Shown one piece after another: positions 36,715 to 45,113 of a DNA stretch of 64,000 bases. The position numbers and the translations under genes are program-made. The notes beneath the pieces are model-generated. The model was not told the origin of the DNA, did not search any database, and was given only the letters and a program-made list of their open reading frames with translations. Source of the DNA: Streptomyces sp. AC1-42W (GTDB lineage Bacteria; Actinomycetota; Actinomycetes; Streptomycetales; Streptomycetaceae); assembly GCF_003248355.1 (NCBI RefSeq), contig NZ_QKWY01000002.1, positions 2,232,001 to 2,296,000 of the forward strand. Direction: 5' to 3'. Every line of letters begins with the position of its first letter. Position 1 is the first letter of the stretch.

Positions 36715-37251
36715 TCAGGCGCCGAACTCGCGGCCGCCCATCGCGGCGGCGAACGCGTCCGGGTCGCCGTCGAAGCCCAGGACGACGTCGCGGAAGCGCC
36801 AGACGCCGGAGGCGTCCCGTACGAATTCGGCCACGACGGCCGCAGTCGCGCCGCCCACCGAGGAGAAGTCGTCCTCGGACAGCGTGGTGTAGCCCTCGCG
36901 GACCTGCATCCCGGTGTTCTGTATGGCGCCGAACGTCTTGCGGCCGTCGCGCTGCTGGATGGCGACGCCGACGACGACCCGCGCGTAGGACTCGGAGATC
37001 CGGTTCAGCTCCAGCGTCATCACCTCGTCGTAGCCGAAGCCCTGACCGGTCCTGCTGTCGCGTTCGAGCATGATCGTGCCGTCGGGTGCCCGGCTGTCGT
37101 GGTGCACCAGGTACACCGGGCTGCCGTACGGTTCGTCCGCCGAATAGGTCGCCGCGATGATGTCCAGGTCGTTGGGCGCCTCACCGCGGTCGCTGGGGTC
37201 CCATTTGACCCGCACCTCGACCTTCTCGAAATCCTTGTTGGGCGTGCTCAT
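36715..37251 (-). CDS. TerD-family calcium-binding stress protein
   Basis: This 178-aa protein belongs to the TerD family, tied to tellurite and other stress responses. The fold signature VKWDPSDRGEAPNDLDIIAATY includes conserved acidic residues for calcium. DSRTGQGFGYDEVMTLELNRISESYARVVVGVAI and FVRDASGVWRF are also typical. ATG 37251 is used, consistent with the family start MSTPNK; GGAGGGAAG precedes it. No other ter genes are nearby. It converges with nrdJ. Exact role in Streptomyces is unknown. Confidence 0.85.
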   Translation of the reverse strand: MSTPNKDFEKVEVRVKWDPSDRGEAPNDLDIIAATYSADEPYGSPVYLVHHDSRAPDGTIMLERDSRTGQGFGYDEVMTLELNRISESYARVVVGVAIQQRDGRKTFGAIQNTGMQVREGYTTLSEDDFSSVGGATAAVVAEFVRDASGVWRFRDVVLGFDGDPDAFAAAMGGREFGA

Positions 37252-37430
37252 CGGACTTCCCTCCTGCGCGCGGGACCGGCGCTCCTGGTTCCTCCTCCGA
37301 TCATCTCGGCAACTCGGGCCGGAACCAACCGGCTTGGGAACCAGCGGCTGAAACGGGCCAGGATCGGGCGCGAGACGGCTGGTTCCGGCGCACTCCGTGG
37401 GAGCGTGACCCACGCCACGTCCGGCCGCCG

Positions 37431-37436
37431 TACCAT
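37431..37436 (+). promoter_or_regulatory. Leaderless -10 element of the DUF4937 gene
   Basis: TACCAT lies 6 bp before GTG 37443 with no ribosome site. Confidence 0.6.
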
Positions 37437-37442
37437 GGCGCC

Positions 37443-38048
37443 GTGCTGGTCAAGTGGATTCGCTGCAGTGTGTCGGACCGTCGGGGTTTCGAACGGGGGC
37501 AGCGGAAGTGGGCGGGGCTGCTGGGTGAGCCGGGCTTCAGGGGGCAGGGCGGCGGCTGGAGCCGCGGCCGGCCCGAGGTGGCGCACGTCTTCGCCTTCTG
37601 GGAGAACCGGGTCTTCTACGACTCCTTCATGGCGCGCGGCCACGACACCCTGGCCGCGGCGCAGGCCGGCACGTACCAGGACCTCCAGGTCAAGCTCTTC
37701 GAGTACCGCTTCGACGTGAAGACCGGCTTCGAACCCCGCTTCACGGACGCCGACGTGCTCAGGGTGGCCCACAGCCGGGTCCACGAGGACCGGGTCGAAC
37801 ACTTCGCGCTGATGCAGCAGCGGGTGTGGAACCCGGCGATGGCCGGATCGCCCGGCATGCTGCGCGGAATCTTCGGCGAGGCGCCGGGGCACGAGTTCCT
37901 GGTCCTGTCGATGTGGCAGTCCAGCGCCGAACGCGGAAAGTACCGGCCGGGCAGCGTCGACCGGCTCTCGGAGCGCGCGGGCACGGAGGAGGACGTGGCG
38001 GCGCTCGCCGGAGACGTGGTGCAGCTCGAACCGTCCTGGACGGTGTGA
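37443..38048 (+). CDS. DUF4937 (YdbC-like) domain protein
   Basis: This 201-aa protein resembles the DUF4937/YdbC family. It has an N-terminal VKWIRCSVSDRRGFERGQRKWAGLLGEPGF segment and a dimeric alpha/beta-barrel-like second half (RVAHSRVHEDRVEHFALMQQRVWNPAM) similar to heme-degrading or antibiotic-biosynthesis monooxygenase folds. No catalytic residues can be named. It has its own leaderless promoter and is followed by a phosphatase gene with another. Function unknown. Confidence 0.7.
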   Translation: MLVKWIRCSVSDRRGFERGQRKWAGLLGEPGFRGQGGGWSRGRPEVAHVFAFWENRVFYDSFMARGHDTLAAAQAGTYQDLQVKLFEYRFDVKTGFEPRFTDADVLRVAHSRVHEDRVEHFALMQQRVWNPAMAGSPGMLRGIFGEAPGHEFLVLSMWQSSAERGKYRPGSVDRLSERAGTEEDVAALAGDVVQLEPSWTV

Positions 38049-38129
38049 TCGCCCTGCACGGCGTGATCCTCCGCGGCATCGCCGCACCGACGGTTTTCGG
38101 ACAGGTACTCGAACGGCGGTGACTCGTTC

Positions 38130-38135
38130 TAGGGT
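38130..38135 (+). promoter_or_regulatory. Leaderless -10 element of the histidine phosphatase gene
   Basis: TAGGGT lies 6 bp before ATG 38142 with no ribosome site. Confidence 0.6.
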
Positions 38136-38141
38136 CGATGT

Positions 38142-38801
38142 ATGGCACGACCGAAACGCATCGTCCTCGTCCGCCACGGTGAGTCCGAGGGCAACGCCGA
38201 CGACACCGTCTACGAGCGCGAGCCCGACCACGCGCTGAGGCTCACCGCCGTGGGCCGGCGGCAGGCCTTCGAGACCGGGGCACGGCTGCGTGAACAGTTC
38301 GGCGACGAGCGGGTCAGTGTGTACGTCTCTCCGTACCGGCGCACCCACGAGACCTTCGCCGCCTTCGGCCTGGAGCCCGACCGGGTACGGGTGCGCGAGG
38401 AGCCGAGGCTGCGCGAGCAGGACTGGGGGAACTGGCAGGACCACGACGACGTCAGGCTGCAGAAGGCGTACCGGGACGCCTACGGGCACTTCTTCTACCG
38501 CTTCGCGCAGGGCGAGTCCGGGGCGGACGTCTACGACCGGGTCGGCGCCTTCCTGGAGAGCCTCCACCGCAGCTTCCTGGCGCCCGACCACCCGCCGAAC
38601 GTCCTGCTGGTCACCCACGGCCTCACCATGCGCCTCTTCTGTATGCGCTGGTTCCACTGGTCCGTGGCCGAATTCGAATCGCTTTCCAACCCGGGGAACG
38701 GGGAATCGCGGACGCTGCTCCTCGGCGAGAACGGGCGCTACACGCTCGACCGGCCCTTCGAACGATGGCGAACCCCTGAGCCCTACGGCATCACCGGATA
38801 G
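38142..38801 (+). CDS. Histidine phosphatase (phosphoglycerate-mutase-like)
   Basis: This 219-aa protein belongs to the histidine phosphatase superfamily. The RHG motif LVRHGESEGN carries the phospho-acceptor His, followed by the Arg of YVSPYRRTHET. The proton donor Glu is likely in REEPRLREQDWGNW, and the second active His is in LVTHGLTMR. Substrate cannot be told from sequence; FHWSVAEFESLSNPGNGE is shared with actinobacterial 2,3-bisphosphoglycerate-dependent-like phosphatases. Its stop codon forms part of the next gene's -10 box. Confidence 0.88.
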   Translation: MARPKRIVLVRHGESEGNADDTVYEREPDHALRLTAVGRRQAFETGARLREQFGDERVSVYVSPYRRTHETFAAFGLEPDRVRVREEPRLREQDWGNWQDHDDVRLQKAYRDAYGHFFYRFAQGESGADVYDRVGAFLESLHRSFLAPDHPPNVLLVTHGLTMRLFCMRWFHWSVAEFESLSNPGNGESRTLLLGENGRYTLDRPFERWRTPEPYGITG

Positions 38802-38804
38802 AGT
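38799..38804 (+). promoter_or_regulatory. Leaderless -10 element of the ADP-ribosylglycohydrolase gene, overlapping the upstream stop codon
   Basis: TAGAGT lies 7 bp before ATG 38812. Its TAG is the stop codon of the phosphatase gene. Confidence 0.55.
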
Positions 38805-38811
38805 GGAAACG

Positions 38812-39708
38812 ATGACCGAATCCGCTTCCGACCAGCGCCTCGAACGCGCCCTCGCCAGCCTGCGCGGCCTGTCCGTGGGAGACGCCCTGGGCTCCCAGTT
38901 CTTCGTGCCCGCCAATTACCCGCTCCTGAAGGACCGCGCGCTGCCCGCCGGGCCGTGGCAGTGGACCGACGACACGGAGATGGCCTGTTCCGTCGTGGCC
39001 GTCCTGTGCGCGCAGGGCCGCATAGACCAGGACGCCCTCGCCCACTCGTTCGCCGACCACCACGACTTCGACCGCGGCTACGGCCCCGCCGTGAACCGCA
39101 TGCTCCGCCTGGTCCGCGAGGGCGGCGACTGGCGCGAGCTCGCCTCCTCCCTGTTCAACGGCCAGGGCAGCTGGGGCAACGGCTCGTCGATGCGCATCGC
39201 CCCGCTCGGCGCCTGGTACGCGGACGACCCCGAGCAGGCCACGCACCAGGCCGAGATCTCCTCCTACACCACCCACCAGCACCGCGAGGCCGTCGTGGGC
39301 GCGATGGCCGTCGCCGCGGCCGCCGCGCTCGTCGCCGCACCGGACGGGCCGCCCACGCCGGAGGCCCTGCTGGACGGCGTGGTCGCCCTCGTGCCGCGCA
39401 GCGCCGTCGGCGCCGGGCTGCGCCGGGCGCGCGACATGCTGGACTACCAGGACGCGGGCACCGTCGCCGCGGTCCTCGGCAACGGCCGGCGCACCAGCGC
39501 CCACGACACCGTCCCGTTCGCCCTGTGGTCCGCGGCGCGGAGCCTCGGCGACTTCGAGCGGGCCTTCTGGGTGACCGCCCAGGCCGGCGGCGACGTGGAC
39601 ACGACGTGCGCGATCGTCGGCGGCGTGATCGCGTCGGGCACCGCAGGCGCCCCTCCGGCGCAGTGGGCGGCCCGCACGGAAGCGCTGCCCGACTGGACGA
39701 CCCCGTAG
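38812..39708 (+). CDS. ADP-ribosylglycohydrolase family protein
   Basis: This 298-aa protein is an ADP-ribosylglycohydrolase (pfam03747, DraG/ARH type), which removes ADP-ribose from targets or hydrolyses related compounds. The two metal-binding signatures are intact: WTDDTEM near residue 47 and AQAGGDVDTTCAIVGGVI near the C-terminus. GLSVGDALGSQFF at the N-terminus is family-typical. No ADP-ribosyltransferase is seen nearby. It follows the phosphatase by 10 bp but has its own leaderless -10, so it may be transcribed both ways. Confidence 0.88.
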   Translation: MTESASDQRLERALASLRGLSVGDALGSQFFVPANYPLLKDRALPAGPWQWTDDTEMACSVVAVLCAQGRIDQDALAHSFADHHDFDRGYGPAVNRMLRLVREGGDWRELASSLFNGQGSWGNGSSMRIAPLGAWYADDPEQATHQAEISSYTTHQHREAVVGAMAVAAAAALVAAPDGPPTPEALLDGVVALVPRSAVGAGLRRARDMLDYQDAGTVAAVLGNGRRTSAHDTVPFALWSAARSLGDFERAFWVTAQAGGDVDTTCAIVGGVIASGTAGAPPAQWAARTEALPDWTTP

Positions 39709-39783
39709 CCGGACCTGCCGCGGCCGACTGTCACGGTCCTGCCACAGCACCGCCGCCCCCGGCTGACGGCCGTCACACGGGGA

Positions 39784-39789
39784 TACCCT
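39784..39789 (+). promoter_or_regulatory. Leaderless -10 element of a small ORF
   Basis: TACCCT lies 7 bp before ATG 39797 with no ribosome site. Confidence 0.5.
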
Positions 39790-39796
39790 GTCGGCC

Positions 39797-39877
39797 ATGC
39801 CGCCCTCGGTGATCATGACCCGAGGCGCGCACCAATGGAGACGCCGGGGTACCACGCGCTGGCACGAGCACGCGTGA
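39797..39877 (+). CDS. Leaderless 26-aa small ORF upstream of the DUF4173-like gene
   Basis: The ORF begins MPPSVIMTRGAHQW and continues with an Arg/His-rich tail (RRRGTTRWHEHA). It stops 25 bp before the DUF4173-like start. A TACCCT -10 sits 7 bp upstream, so it would be translated from the very 5' end. It could be a regulatory leader or a small peptide. No family is recognised; translation is inferred only from the promoter position. Confidence 0.45.
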   Translation: MPPSVIMTRGAHQWRRRGTTRWHEHA

Positions 39878-39902
39878 GCGGGCCCCGGTGGGGAGGGGTC
39901 CC

Positions 39903-41693
39903 GTGTCAGAAGCACCGTCAGATATACCCCGGCCGAAGCCCGAGCCGGAACAGCCCGCACACCCCGAGCCGGAACAGCCCGCGCCGGAACGACCCGCGCC
40001 GGAACGACTCGCACCGCCTGAGCCGACGCCTCCGAAGCCGACGAGCGGGTCCGGCCAGTCGTCCGCAGCCCCCCGTGCGGGCGGCGGCACCGTTCCCGAG
40101 CCGCCGAAGATCCCGGCCTACGCGACGCAGCGGCAGGCTGGACCGCAGCCGCCATCCCCCTGGGGCAAGCCGCCGCCCTCGGTGGTGACACGGCTCCGGG
40201 CCGGAAAGCCGGGCCCCGTTCACACCGGCACCCTCTGGGCCGTCCTCGCGACGACCTTGCTCAGCATGACGTTGCTGGGCGATGGCATCGGGCTGAACAT
40301 GCTGCTCGTGGCCCTGCCCGCGTCGGTCGGCGCGTACCTGGCCGCGCGGGCGGCCGGCCGCAGGCTGCGCCCCTGGGCCGTGGTGTGGGGGATCGGTGGG
40401 CTGGGGCTGCTGGTCGTCCCGGCGCTCCGTGACGCGGGCTGGCCCACGTTCCTCGCGCTGGTATCCGCTCTGGCACTGGGCTCGCTGGCGCTGCACGGCA
40501 GCAGAAGCTGGCTCGGCGTGTTCCTGGGTTCCCTGGGCCTGTTCACCTCCGTGTTCGCATCGCTGGGCTGGGGTGCGCGGGGGCTGCGCGACCGCATGTC
40601 GGGGTCCAGGGGCCGGGCCGGTGTCGTCGTCCGGTCCGCGGCGGTGGCCGTCGTCCTGCTCATCGTGTTCGGTGCGCTCTTCGCGAGCGCCGACGCCGCC
40701 TTCGCGGATCTGCTGAGCAGCCTGACGCCCGATGTGTCGGTGGGCGACAGCCCGTGGCGGACCTTCCTCGGCCTCCTCGGTCTCGTCGGCGCCCTGGCCG
40801 CCGCCTACACCGCCGCTGCCCCGGTCCGCTGGGACGGAGTGAAGGTGCGGCCGGGCAAGGCGCGCGGACGGCTGGAATGGGCGCTCCCGCTGATCGTTCT
40901 GAACCTCCTCTTCGCGGTCTTCCTCGCCATCCAGCTCACGGTGCTGCTCGGCGGCTACGACAAGGTGATGGCCGAGACGGATCTCAGCTATGCCGAGTAC
41001 GCCCGCCAGGGCTTTTGGCAGTTGCTGTGGGCCACGGTCCTCACGCTCGGCGTCATCGCGCTCGCCCTGCGCTGGGCCCCGCGCGGCGGGGCTCGCGACC
41101 GCACCCTGGTCCGCAGCGTTCTCGGCACCCTCTGTCTGCTGACGCTCGTCGTGGTCGCCTCCGCCCTGCGGCGCATGGACCTCTACGTCGACGCATACGG
41201 TCTGACCAGGCTCAGGATCTCCGTGGCCGCCGTGGAACTCTGGCTCGGCGTGGTCCTCGTACTGATCATGGCGGCCGGCGTCTTCGGCCCCCGGCTGCTG
41301 CCCCGCGCCGTCGCGGCGAGCGCGGCCGTCGGCGTACTGGCCTTCGGCCTGATCTCGCCCGATGGTGTGATCGCCGAGCAGAACGTGCAGCGCTACCGCA
41401 ACGACCACTCGATCGACATCGAGTACCTCAAGGGCCTGTCGGCCGACGCCGTGCCCGCTCTCGACAGCCTGCCGGAACCCCTGCGCTCCTGCGCGTTGCG
41501 GGACATCCAGCAAGCGCTCCTGAACTCGGACGAGCCCTGGTACGCCACGAGTTGGGGCGAGAAGCGAGCCCGAGACATCCTCGGCGACTGGGACCCCGGT
41601 GCCCGTGCCCTCGACTGCCGGGGCCTGAGCTCGGGCGACAACGGCAACGAGCGCGGTACGGGCGACGCCTACGACCCGTACGACCCGTACTGA
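39903..41693 (+). CDS. DUF4173/DUF4153-type multi-spanning membrane protein
   Basis: This 596-aa membrane protein starts with a ~110-residue Pro/Glu-rich cytoplasmic region containing repeated PEPEQPA and APER units. About a dozen hydrophobic helices follow, with LLSMTLLGDGIGLNMLLV and the conserved VDAYGLTRLRISVAAVELWLG near the end. A ~110-residue tail contains EQNVQRYRNDHSIDIEYLKGLSADAVPALDSLP. This arrangement is the DUF4173 (DUF4153-like) pattern. GTG 39903 has GGGGAGGGG upstream. Function unknown; homologues are common in Streptomyces. Confidence 0.78.
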   Translation: MSEAPSDIPRPKPEPEQPAHPEPEQPAPERPAPERLAPPEPTPPKPTSGSGQSSAAPRAGGGTVPEPPKIPAYATQRQAGPQPPSPWGKPPPSVVTRLRAGKPGPVHTGTLWAVLATTLLSMTLLGDGIGLNMLLVALPASVGAYLAARAAGRRLRPWAVVWGIGGLGLLVVPALRDAGWPTFLALVSALALGSLALHGSRSWLGVFLGSLGLFTSVFASLGWGARGLRDRMSGSRGRAGVVVRSAAVAVVLLIVFGALFASADAAFADLLSSLTPDVSVGDSPWRTFLGLLGLVGALAAAYTAAAPVRWDGVKVRPGKARGRLEWALPLIVLNLLFAVFLAIQLTVLLGGYDKVMAETDLSYAEYARQGFWQLLWATVLTLGVIALALRWAPRGGARDRTLVRSVLGTLCLLTLVVVASALRRMDLYVDAYGLTRLRISVAAVELWLGVVLVLIMAAGVFGPRLLPRAVAASAAVGVLAFGLISPDGVIAEQNVQRYRNDHSIDIEYLKGLSADAVPALDSLPEPLRSCALRDIQQALLNSDEPWYATSWGEKRARDILGDWDPGARALDCRGLSSGDNGNERGTGDAYDPYDPY

Positions 41694-41705
41694 CCGGTCC
41701 GCCGC

Positions 41706-41734
41706 ACGGCCCGCGCGCGAGCCGCGCGGGCCGT
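41706..41734. terminator. Bidirectional terminator between the DUF4173-like and MFS genes
   Basis: ACGGCCCGCGCG and its exact complement form a 12-bp stem with loop CGAGC, located between convergent genes. Confidence 0.8.
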
Positions 41735-41793
41735 ACCTTCGTCGGGGCGGGGCGGCCCGCAGTCGGCGTCACGCCCGCGCACCGGCTTTACGG

Positions 41794-43347
41794 CTATGCC
41801 GCAGGTCCTCCAGCGGCCGCCTTGCCGCTCAGCGCGTCCAGGTCGCTCTTGCGGACGCGGATGATCACAACGGCGGTCAGCAGCGCGAGAGCGGCCATGG
41901 CCACCGCCGCGAGGAACGCGGTGGATATGCCCTGGGTGAGCACCGCATGGCCCCACTGGCCGGGCAGTTCGTGGGTCTTGGCGAACTGGGCCTGCTGCTC
42001 GGATGTCGCATGTGCCAGGAACTGCGGCACCTGCTTCTCGGCTTCATTGCGGCTGGCGGTACCGAACACCGTGACCAGGATCGACAGCCCCAGCGAACCG
42101 CCCACCTGCTGACTCGCGTTGAGCAGACTGGAGGCCGCACCCGCTTCGTGCTGCGCGACTCCGGAGACCGCGGTCAGTGTGAGTGTCACGAAGTTCAGCC
42201 CCATGCCGAAGCTGAACACCAGTATCGGGCCCAGCACCCCGGCCACGTAGGAACTGCCGGGAGTGATGAACGTCAGCCAGAACAGCCCCGCTCCGGCGAG
42301 CGCCGAACCGGTGATCATGAACGGCTTCGGCCCCAGGACCGGCAGGAACCGCTGGGAGAGCCCCGCTCCGATGATGATCGCGACAGTTACCGGCAGGAAG
42401 GCCAGGCCGGATTCGATGGGGCTGTAGCCCAGGACGTTCTGCACGAACAGCACGATGAAGAAGAACATGCCGAACATGGCGGCGGCCAGGCTGAGCATGA
42501 TCACGTACGTGCCCGAGCGGTTCCGGTCGGCGAACATCCGCAGGGGTGTGATCGGCTCCTTGGCCCTCATCTCGACGAGCACGAAGGCGGCGAGCAGAAG
42601 GACAGCGGCACCGAACGAGGCGAGCGTCAGCGAATCGCGCCACCCTTCCTCGGAGGCCCGGATGAACCCGTACACCAGCGACGCCATACCGAGGGTCGAG
42701 GTCAGGGCCCCCGATATGTCGAAACGCCCGGAGTGCCGGTCGGACTCGTTGATGTACATCGGGGTAAGGACCGCGATCAGCACGCCGATCGGCACGTTGA
42801 CGAAGAAGACCCAACGCCAGTCCAGCCACTCCGTGAGCATTCCGCCCGCCAGCAGCCCGATGGCGCCGCCGCCTGCGGAGACCGCGGCGAAGACACCGAA
42901 CGCGCGGTTGCGCTCGGGACCTTCCGGGAATGTCGTGGTGATCAGTGCGAGCGCGGTGGGCGAGGCGATGGCGCCGCCTATGCCCTGGAGCGCGCGCGCC
43001 GCCAGCAACTGCCAGGGCTCCTGGGCGAATCCACCCAGAAGCGAGGCGAGCGTGAAGACGATGATGCCGGCCATGAAGACCCGGCGGCGGCCCAGGATGT
43101 CACCGGCCCGGCCGCCGAGCAGCAGCAGGCCGCCGAAGGTCAGCGTGTAGGCGCTGAGGACCCACGACAGATCCGTGGTCGAGAAGCGCAGGGCTTCCTG
43201 GATGTGCGGGAGGGCGATGTTGACGATTGTGGAGTCCAGCACAACCATCAACTGACAGGCGGCGATGACGGCCAGGGCGATCCCTGGGCGGCCCTGCCGG
43301 CGTGCCGCACCCGGCGCGCTTCGTGCGGCTAACTGAGAGGTTGTCAC
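41794..43347 (-). CDS. DHA2-family MFS drug exporter (EmrB/QacA type)
   Basis: This 517-aa exporter has 14 predicted transmembrane helices. Motif C-type and DHA2 signatures are visible: LDSTIVNIALPHIQEAL with the helix-1 acidic residue, and GGRAGDILGRRRVF (motif A). RALQGIGGAIASPTALALI is the conserved helix-4 region. It likely pumps lipophilic drugs or secondary metabolites by proton antiport. GTG 43347 has GGGGGA upstream. It is divergent from a TetR gene, and the gap holds two palindromic operators, so it is almost certainly repressed by that regulator. Confidence 0.9.
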   Translation of the reverse strand: MTTSQLAARSAPGAARRQGRPGIALAVIAACQLMVVLDSTIVNIALPHIQEALRFSTTDLSWVLSAYTLTFGGLLLLGGRAGDILGRRRVFMAGIIVFTLASLLGGFAQEPWQLLAARALQGIGGAIASPTALALITTTFPEGPERNRAFGVFAAVSAGGGAIGLLAGGMLTEWLDWRWVFFVNVPIGVLIAVLTPMYINESDRHSGRFDISGALTSTLGMASLVYGFIRASEEGWRDSLTLASFGAAVLLLAAFVLVEMRAKEPITPLRMFADRNRSGTYVIMLSLAAAMFGMFFFIVLFVQNVLGYSPIESGLAFLPVTVAIIIGAGLSQRFLPVLGPKPFMITGSALAGAGLFWLTFITPGSSYVAGVLGPILVFSFGMGLNFVTLTLTAVSGVAQHEAGAASSLLNASQQVGGSLGLSILVTVFGTASRNEAEKQVPQFLAHATSEQQAQFAKTHELPGQWGHAVLTQGISTAFLAAVAMAALALLTAVVIIRVRKSDLDALSGKAAAGGPAA

Positions 43348-43370
43348 TGGAGGTCCCCCACAAGAGAATT

Positions 43371-43390
43371 AGTGAACGGCTTCGTTCACT
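43371..43390. promoter_or_regulatory. TetR operator 1 (AGTGAACG palindrome)
   Basis: AGTGAACG and CGTTCACT are separated by GCTT. The site is 24 bp before the MFS start, within the predicted promoter, where repressor binding would block transcription. Confidence 0.8.
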
Positions 43391-43416
43391 GTCACGTCAA
43401 CGTTACTGAGTCCCCT

Positions 43417-43440
43417 CCAGTGAACGCAAGCGTTCACTGG
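43417..43440. promoter_or_regulatory. TetR operator 2 (CCAGTGAACG palindrome)
   Basis: CCAGTGAACG and CGTTCACTGG are separated by CAAG. It shares the AGTGAACG core with operator 1, 46-48 bp away, and is closer to the regulator gene. Confidence 0.8.
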
Positions 43441-43586
43441 ATCTTCGTTGCCGCGAGATTCGGAGCCGTCGACTCCGGTCGGGAGCTGCTCGGTCCCGCG
43501 CCGTTTTTCCCCGGCCTTCGTGCCTTCCGGCCCCCACTCGGAAGGTTCGCGGAGGCGAACCACACCTGTTCGATGGAGAGAAGCTC

Positions 43587-44213
43587 ATGGTCACTTCGCG
43601 ATCGGCCGCCACCGCTCGGCAGCCGGTGGCGTCCCTGCGCCGACGGGGGTCCGTGCTGGAAAGCGCGATCCTCGAAGCGACGCTGGAAGCGCTGAGTAAG
43701 GTCGGCTGGAACGGCCTGACCATGGAAGGTGTCGCAGCCGGTGCCCAGACGGGCAAGGCCGCGATCTACCGGCGGTGGTCCTCCAAGGAGGAACTGGTCG
43801 CCGAGGCGCTGCGCAGCGCCATGCCGGCGCCCGGCCGGGCCCCGGACTCGGGCAACATCCGTGACGATCTCCAGCAGCTGTGCCGGGGTATGCGCGACGC
43901 GATGTGGTCCACCTCCGGCTCGGCCCTGCGCTCGGTGCTTCACGAGTGCGACGCGAGTACGGCGGAACGCTTTCACTCGGTGATCCTCGACGGTGTGATC
44001 CGGCCGTCGACCGCGCTCATCAGAGAAGTGGTGAGCCGGGGCGTCGATCGCGGCGAGGTCCGCCCCGACGCCCTGCGGGAACTCGCCTTCGACGTGATCC
44101 CCGCGATGATGATGTATCGCACCAAGGTGTGCGGCAGCGAGTGGGACGACACGGAGATCGAGGCGCTGATCGATCAGGTCGCGGTGCCGTTCTTCCGGTC
44201 CGCCTCCCGCTGA
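43587..44213 (+). CDS. TetR-family repressor of the adjacent MFS exporter
   Basis: This 208-aa repressor has a TetR helix-turn-helix (EATLEALSKVGWNGLTMEGVAAGAQTGKAAIYRRW, residues ~33-67). A helical ligand-binding domain of the TetR_C type follows. It has a ~25-residue basic N-terminal extension. ATG 43587 has GGAGAG upstream. It is divergent from the exporter gene, with two matching operators between them, the standard arrangement for efflux control. The inducer is unknown. Confidence 0.9.
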   Translation: MVTSRSAATARQPVASLRRRGSVLESAILEATLEALSKVGWNGLTMEGVAAGAQTGKAAIYRRWSSKEELVAEALRSAMPAPGRAPDSGNIRDDLQQLCRGMRDAMWSTSGSALRSVLHECDASTAERFHSVILDGVIRPSTALIREVVSRGVDRGEVRPDALRELAFDVIPAMMMYRTKVCGSEWDDTEIEALIDQVAVPFFRSASR

Positions 44214-44287
44214 CGGCCCGCCGGGACTCCGTCCCGCGAGCGGAAGGGCCGCCCGCCCGCCCGGCGGCCGCCGATCCGTGCGTCCCA

Positions 44288-44309
44288 GGAACACCCCCTG
44301 GGGTGTTCC
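44288..44309. promoter_or_regulatory. Perfect 22-bp palindrome overlapping the rnhB -35 region
   Basis: Arms GGAACACCCC and GGGGTGTTCC are separated by CT. It lies 18 bp before TACTCT (44327-44332), the likely rnhB -10, so it covers the -35 zone. No T-run follows, which argues against a plain terminator for the TetR gene, though that remains possible. Confidence 0.5.
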
Positions 44310-44342
44310 CGGCGTCCCCTTCGGCGTACTCTGGCAGACGCC

Positions 44343-45053
44343 ATGCCGTACGAACCACCCACGCACACCGTCGAGCGCTCGATGCGCGCCACTACCGGTG
44401 CCAAGATCATCGCCGGTGTGGACGAGGTCGGACGCGGAGCGTGGGCGGGACCGGTCACCGTGTGCGCCGCGATCACCGGTCTTCGCAAGCCGCCCGCCGG
44501 ACTCACCGACTCCAAGCTGATCAGCCCCAAGCGCCGGGCGGAACTCGCTCCGGTGCTGGAGCGCTGGGTCACCGCATACGGCCTCGGCGACGCCTCCCCC
44601 CAGGAGATCGACGCACTGGGCATGACCGCGGCACTCCGGCTCGCCGCCGTGCGCGCTCTGGAAGCGCTCCCGGTCCGTCCGGACGCGGTGATCCTTGACG
44701 GCAAGCACGACTACCTCGGCAGTCCTTGGCAGGTCCGCACCGTCATCAAGGGCGACCAGTCATGCATCGCCGTGGCCGCGGCATCGGTGATCGCGAAGGT
44801 GCGCAGGGACGCCCTGATGGCCGAACTGGGCTCGCGGAACAGCGAGTACACGCACTTCGCGTTCGATGCCAACGCCGGCTATCCGTCCCCCGTGCACAGG
44901 GCAGCCCTGGAAGAGCGCGGCCCCACGGCTCACCACCGTCTGTCGTGGTCCTACCTCGACGCGTTGCCCCGGTGGCAGCACCTGAAGAAGGTCCGTTTCT
45001 CCGCAGAGGCGGCCGCACTGGAAAGCGGGGGCCAGCTCGGCTTCGATTTCTGA
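44343..45053 (+). CDS. rnhB: Ribonuclease HII
   Basis: This 236-aa enzyme removes ribonucleotides from DNA and RNA primers. Catalytic acidic residues are in AGVDEVGRGAWAGPV, with a further Asp in PDAVILDGKHDYL and a later one near FDANAGYPSPVHRAAL. The C-terminus ends GGQLGFDF. ATG 44343 follows TACTCT by 10 bp, giving a very short leader. It is full length, with intact signatures. Confidence 0.93.
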   Translation: MPYEPPTHTVERSMRATTGAKIIAGVDEVGRGAWAGPVTVCAAITGLRKPPAGLTDSKLISPKRRAELAPVLERWVTAYGLGDASPQEIDALGMTAALRLAAVRALEALPVRPDAVILDGKHDYLGSPWQVRTVIKGDQSCIAVAAASVIAKVRRDALMAELGSRNSEYTHFAFDANAGYPSPVHRAALEERGPTAHHRLSWSYLDALPRWQHLKKVRFSAEAAALESGGQLGFDF

Positions 45054-45113
45054 TCGCGCAGATGTGCCCACCCGCCGACGCCGGAGGCGTCGGCGTTTGA
45101 TAGACAACCACCC

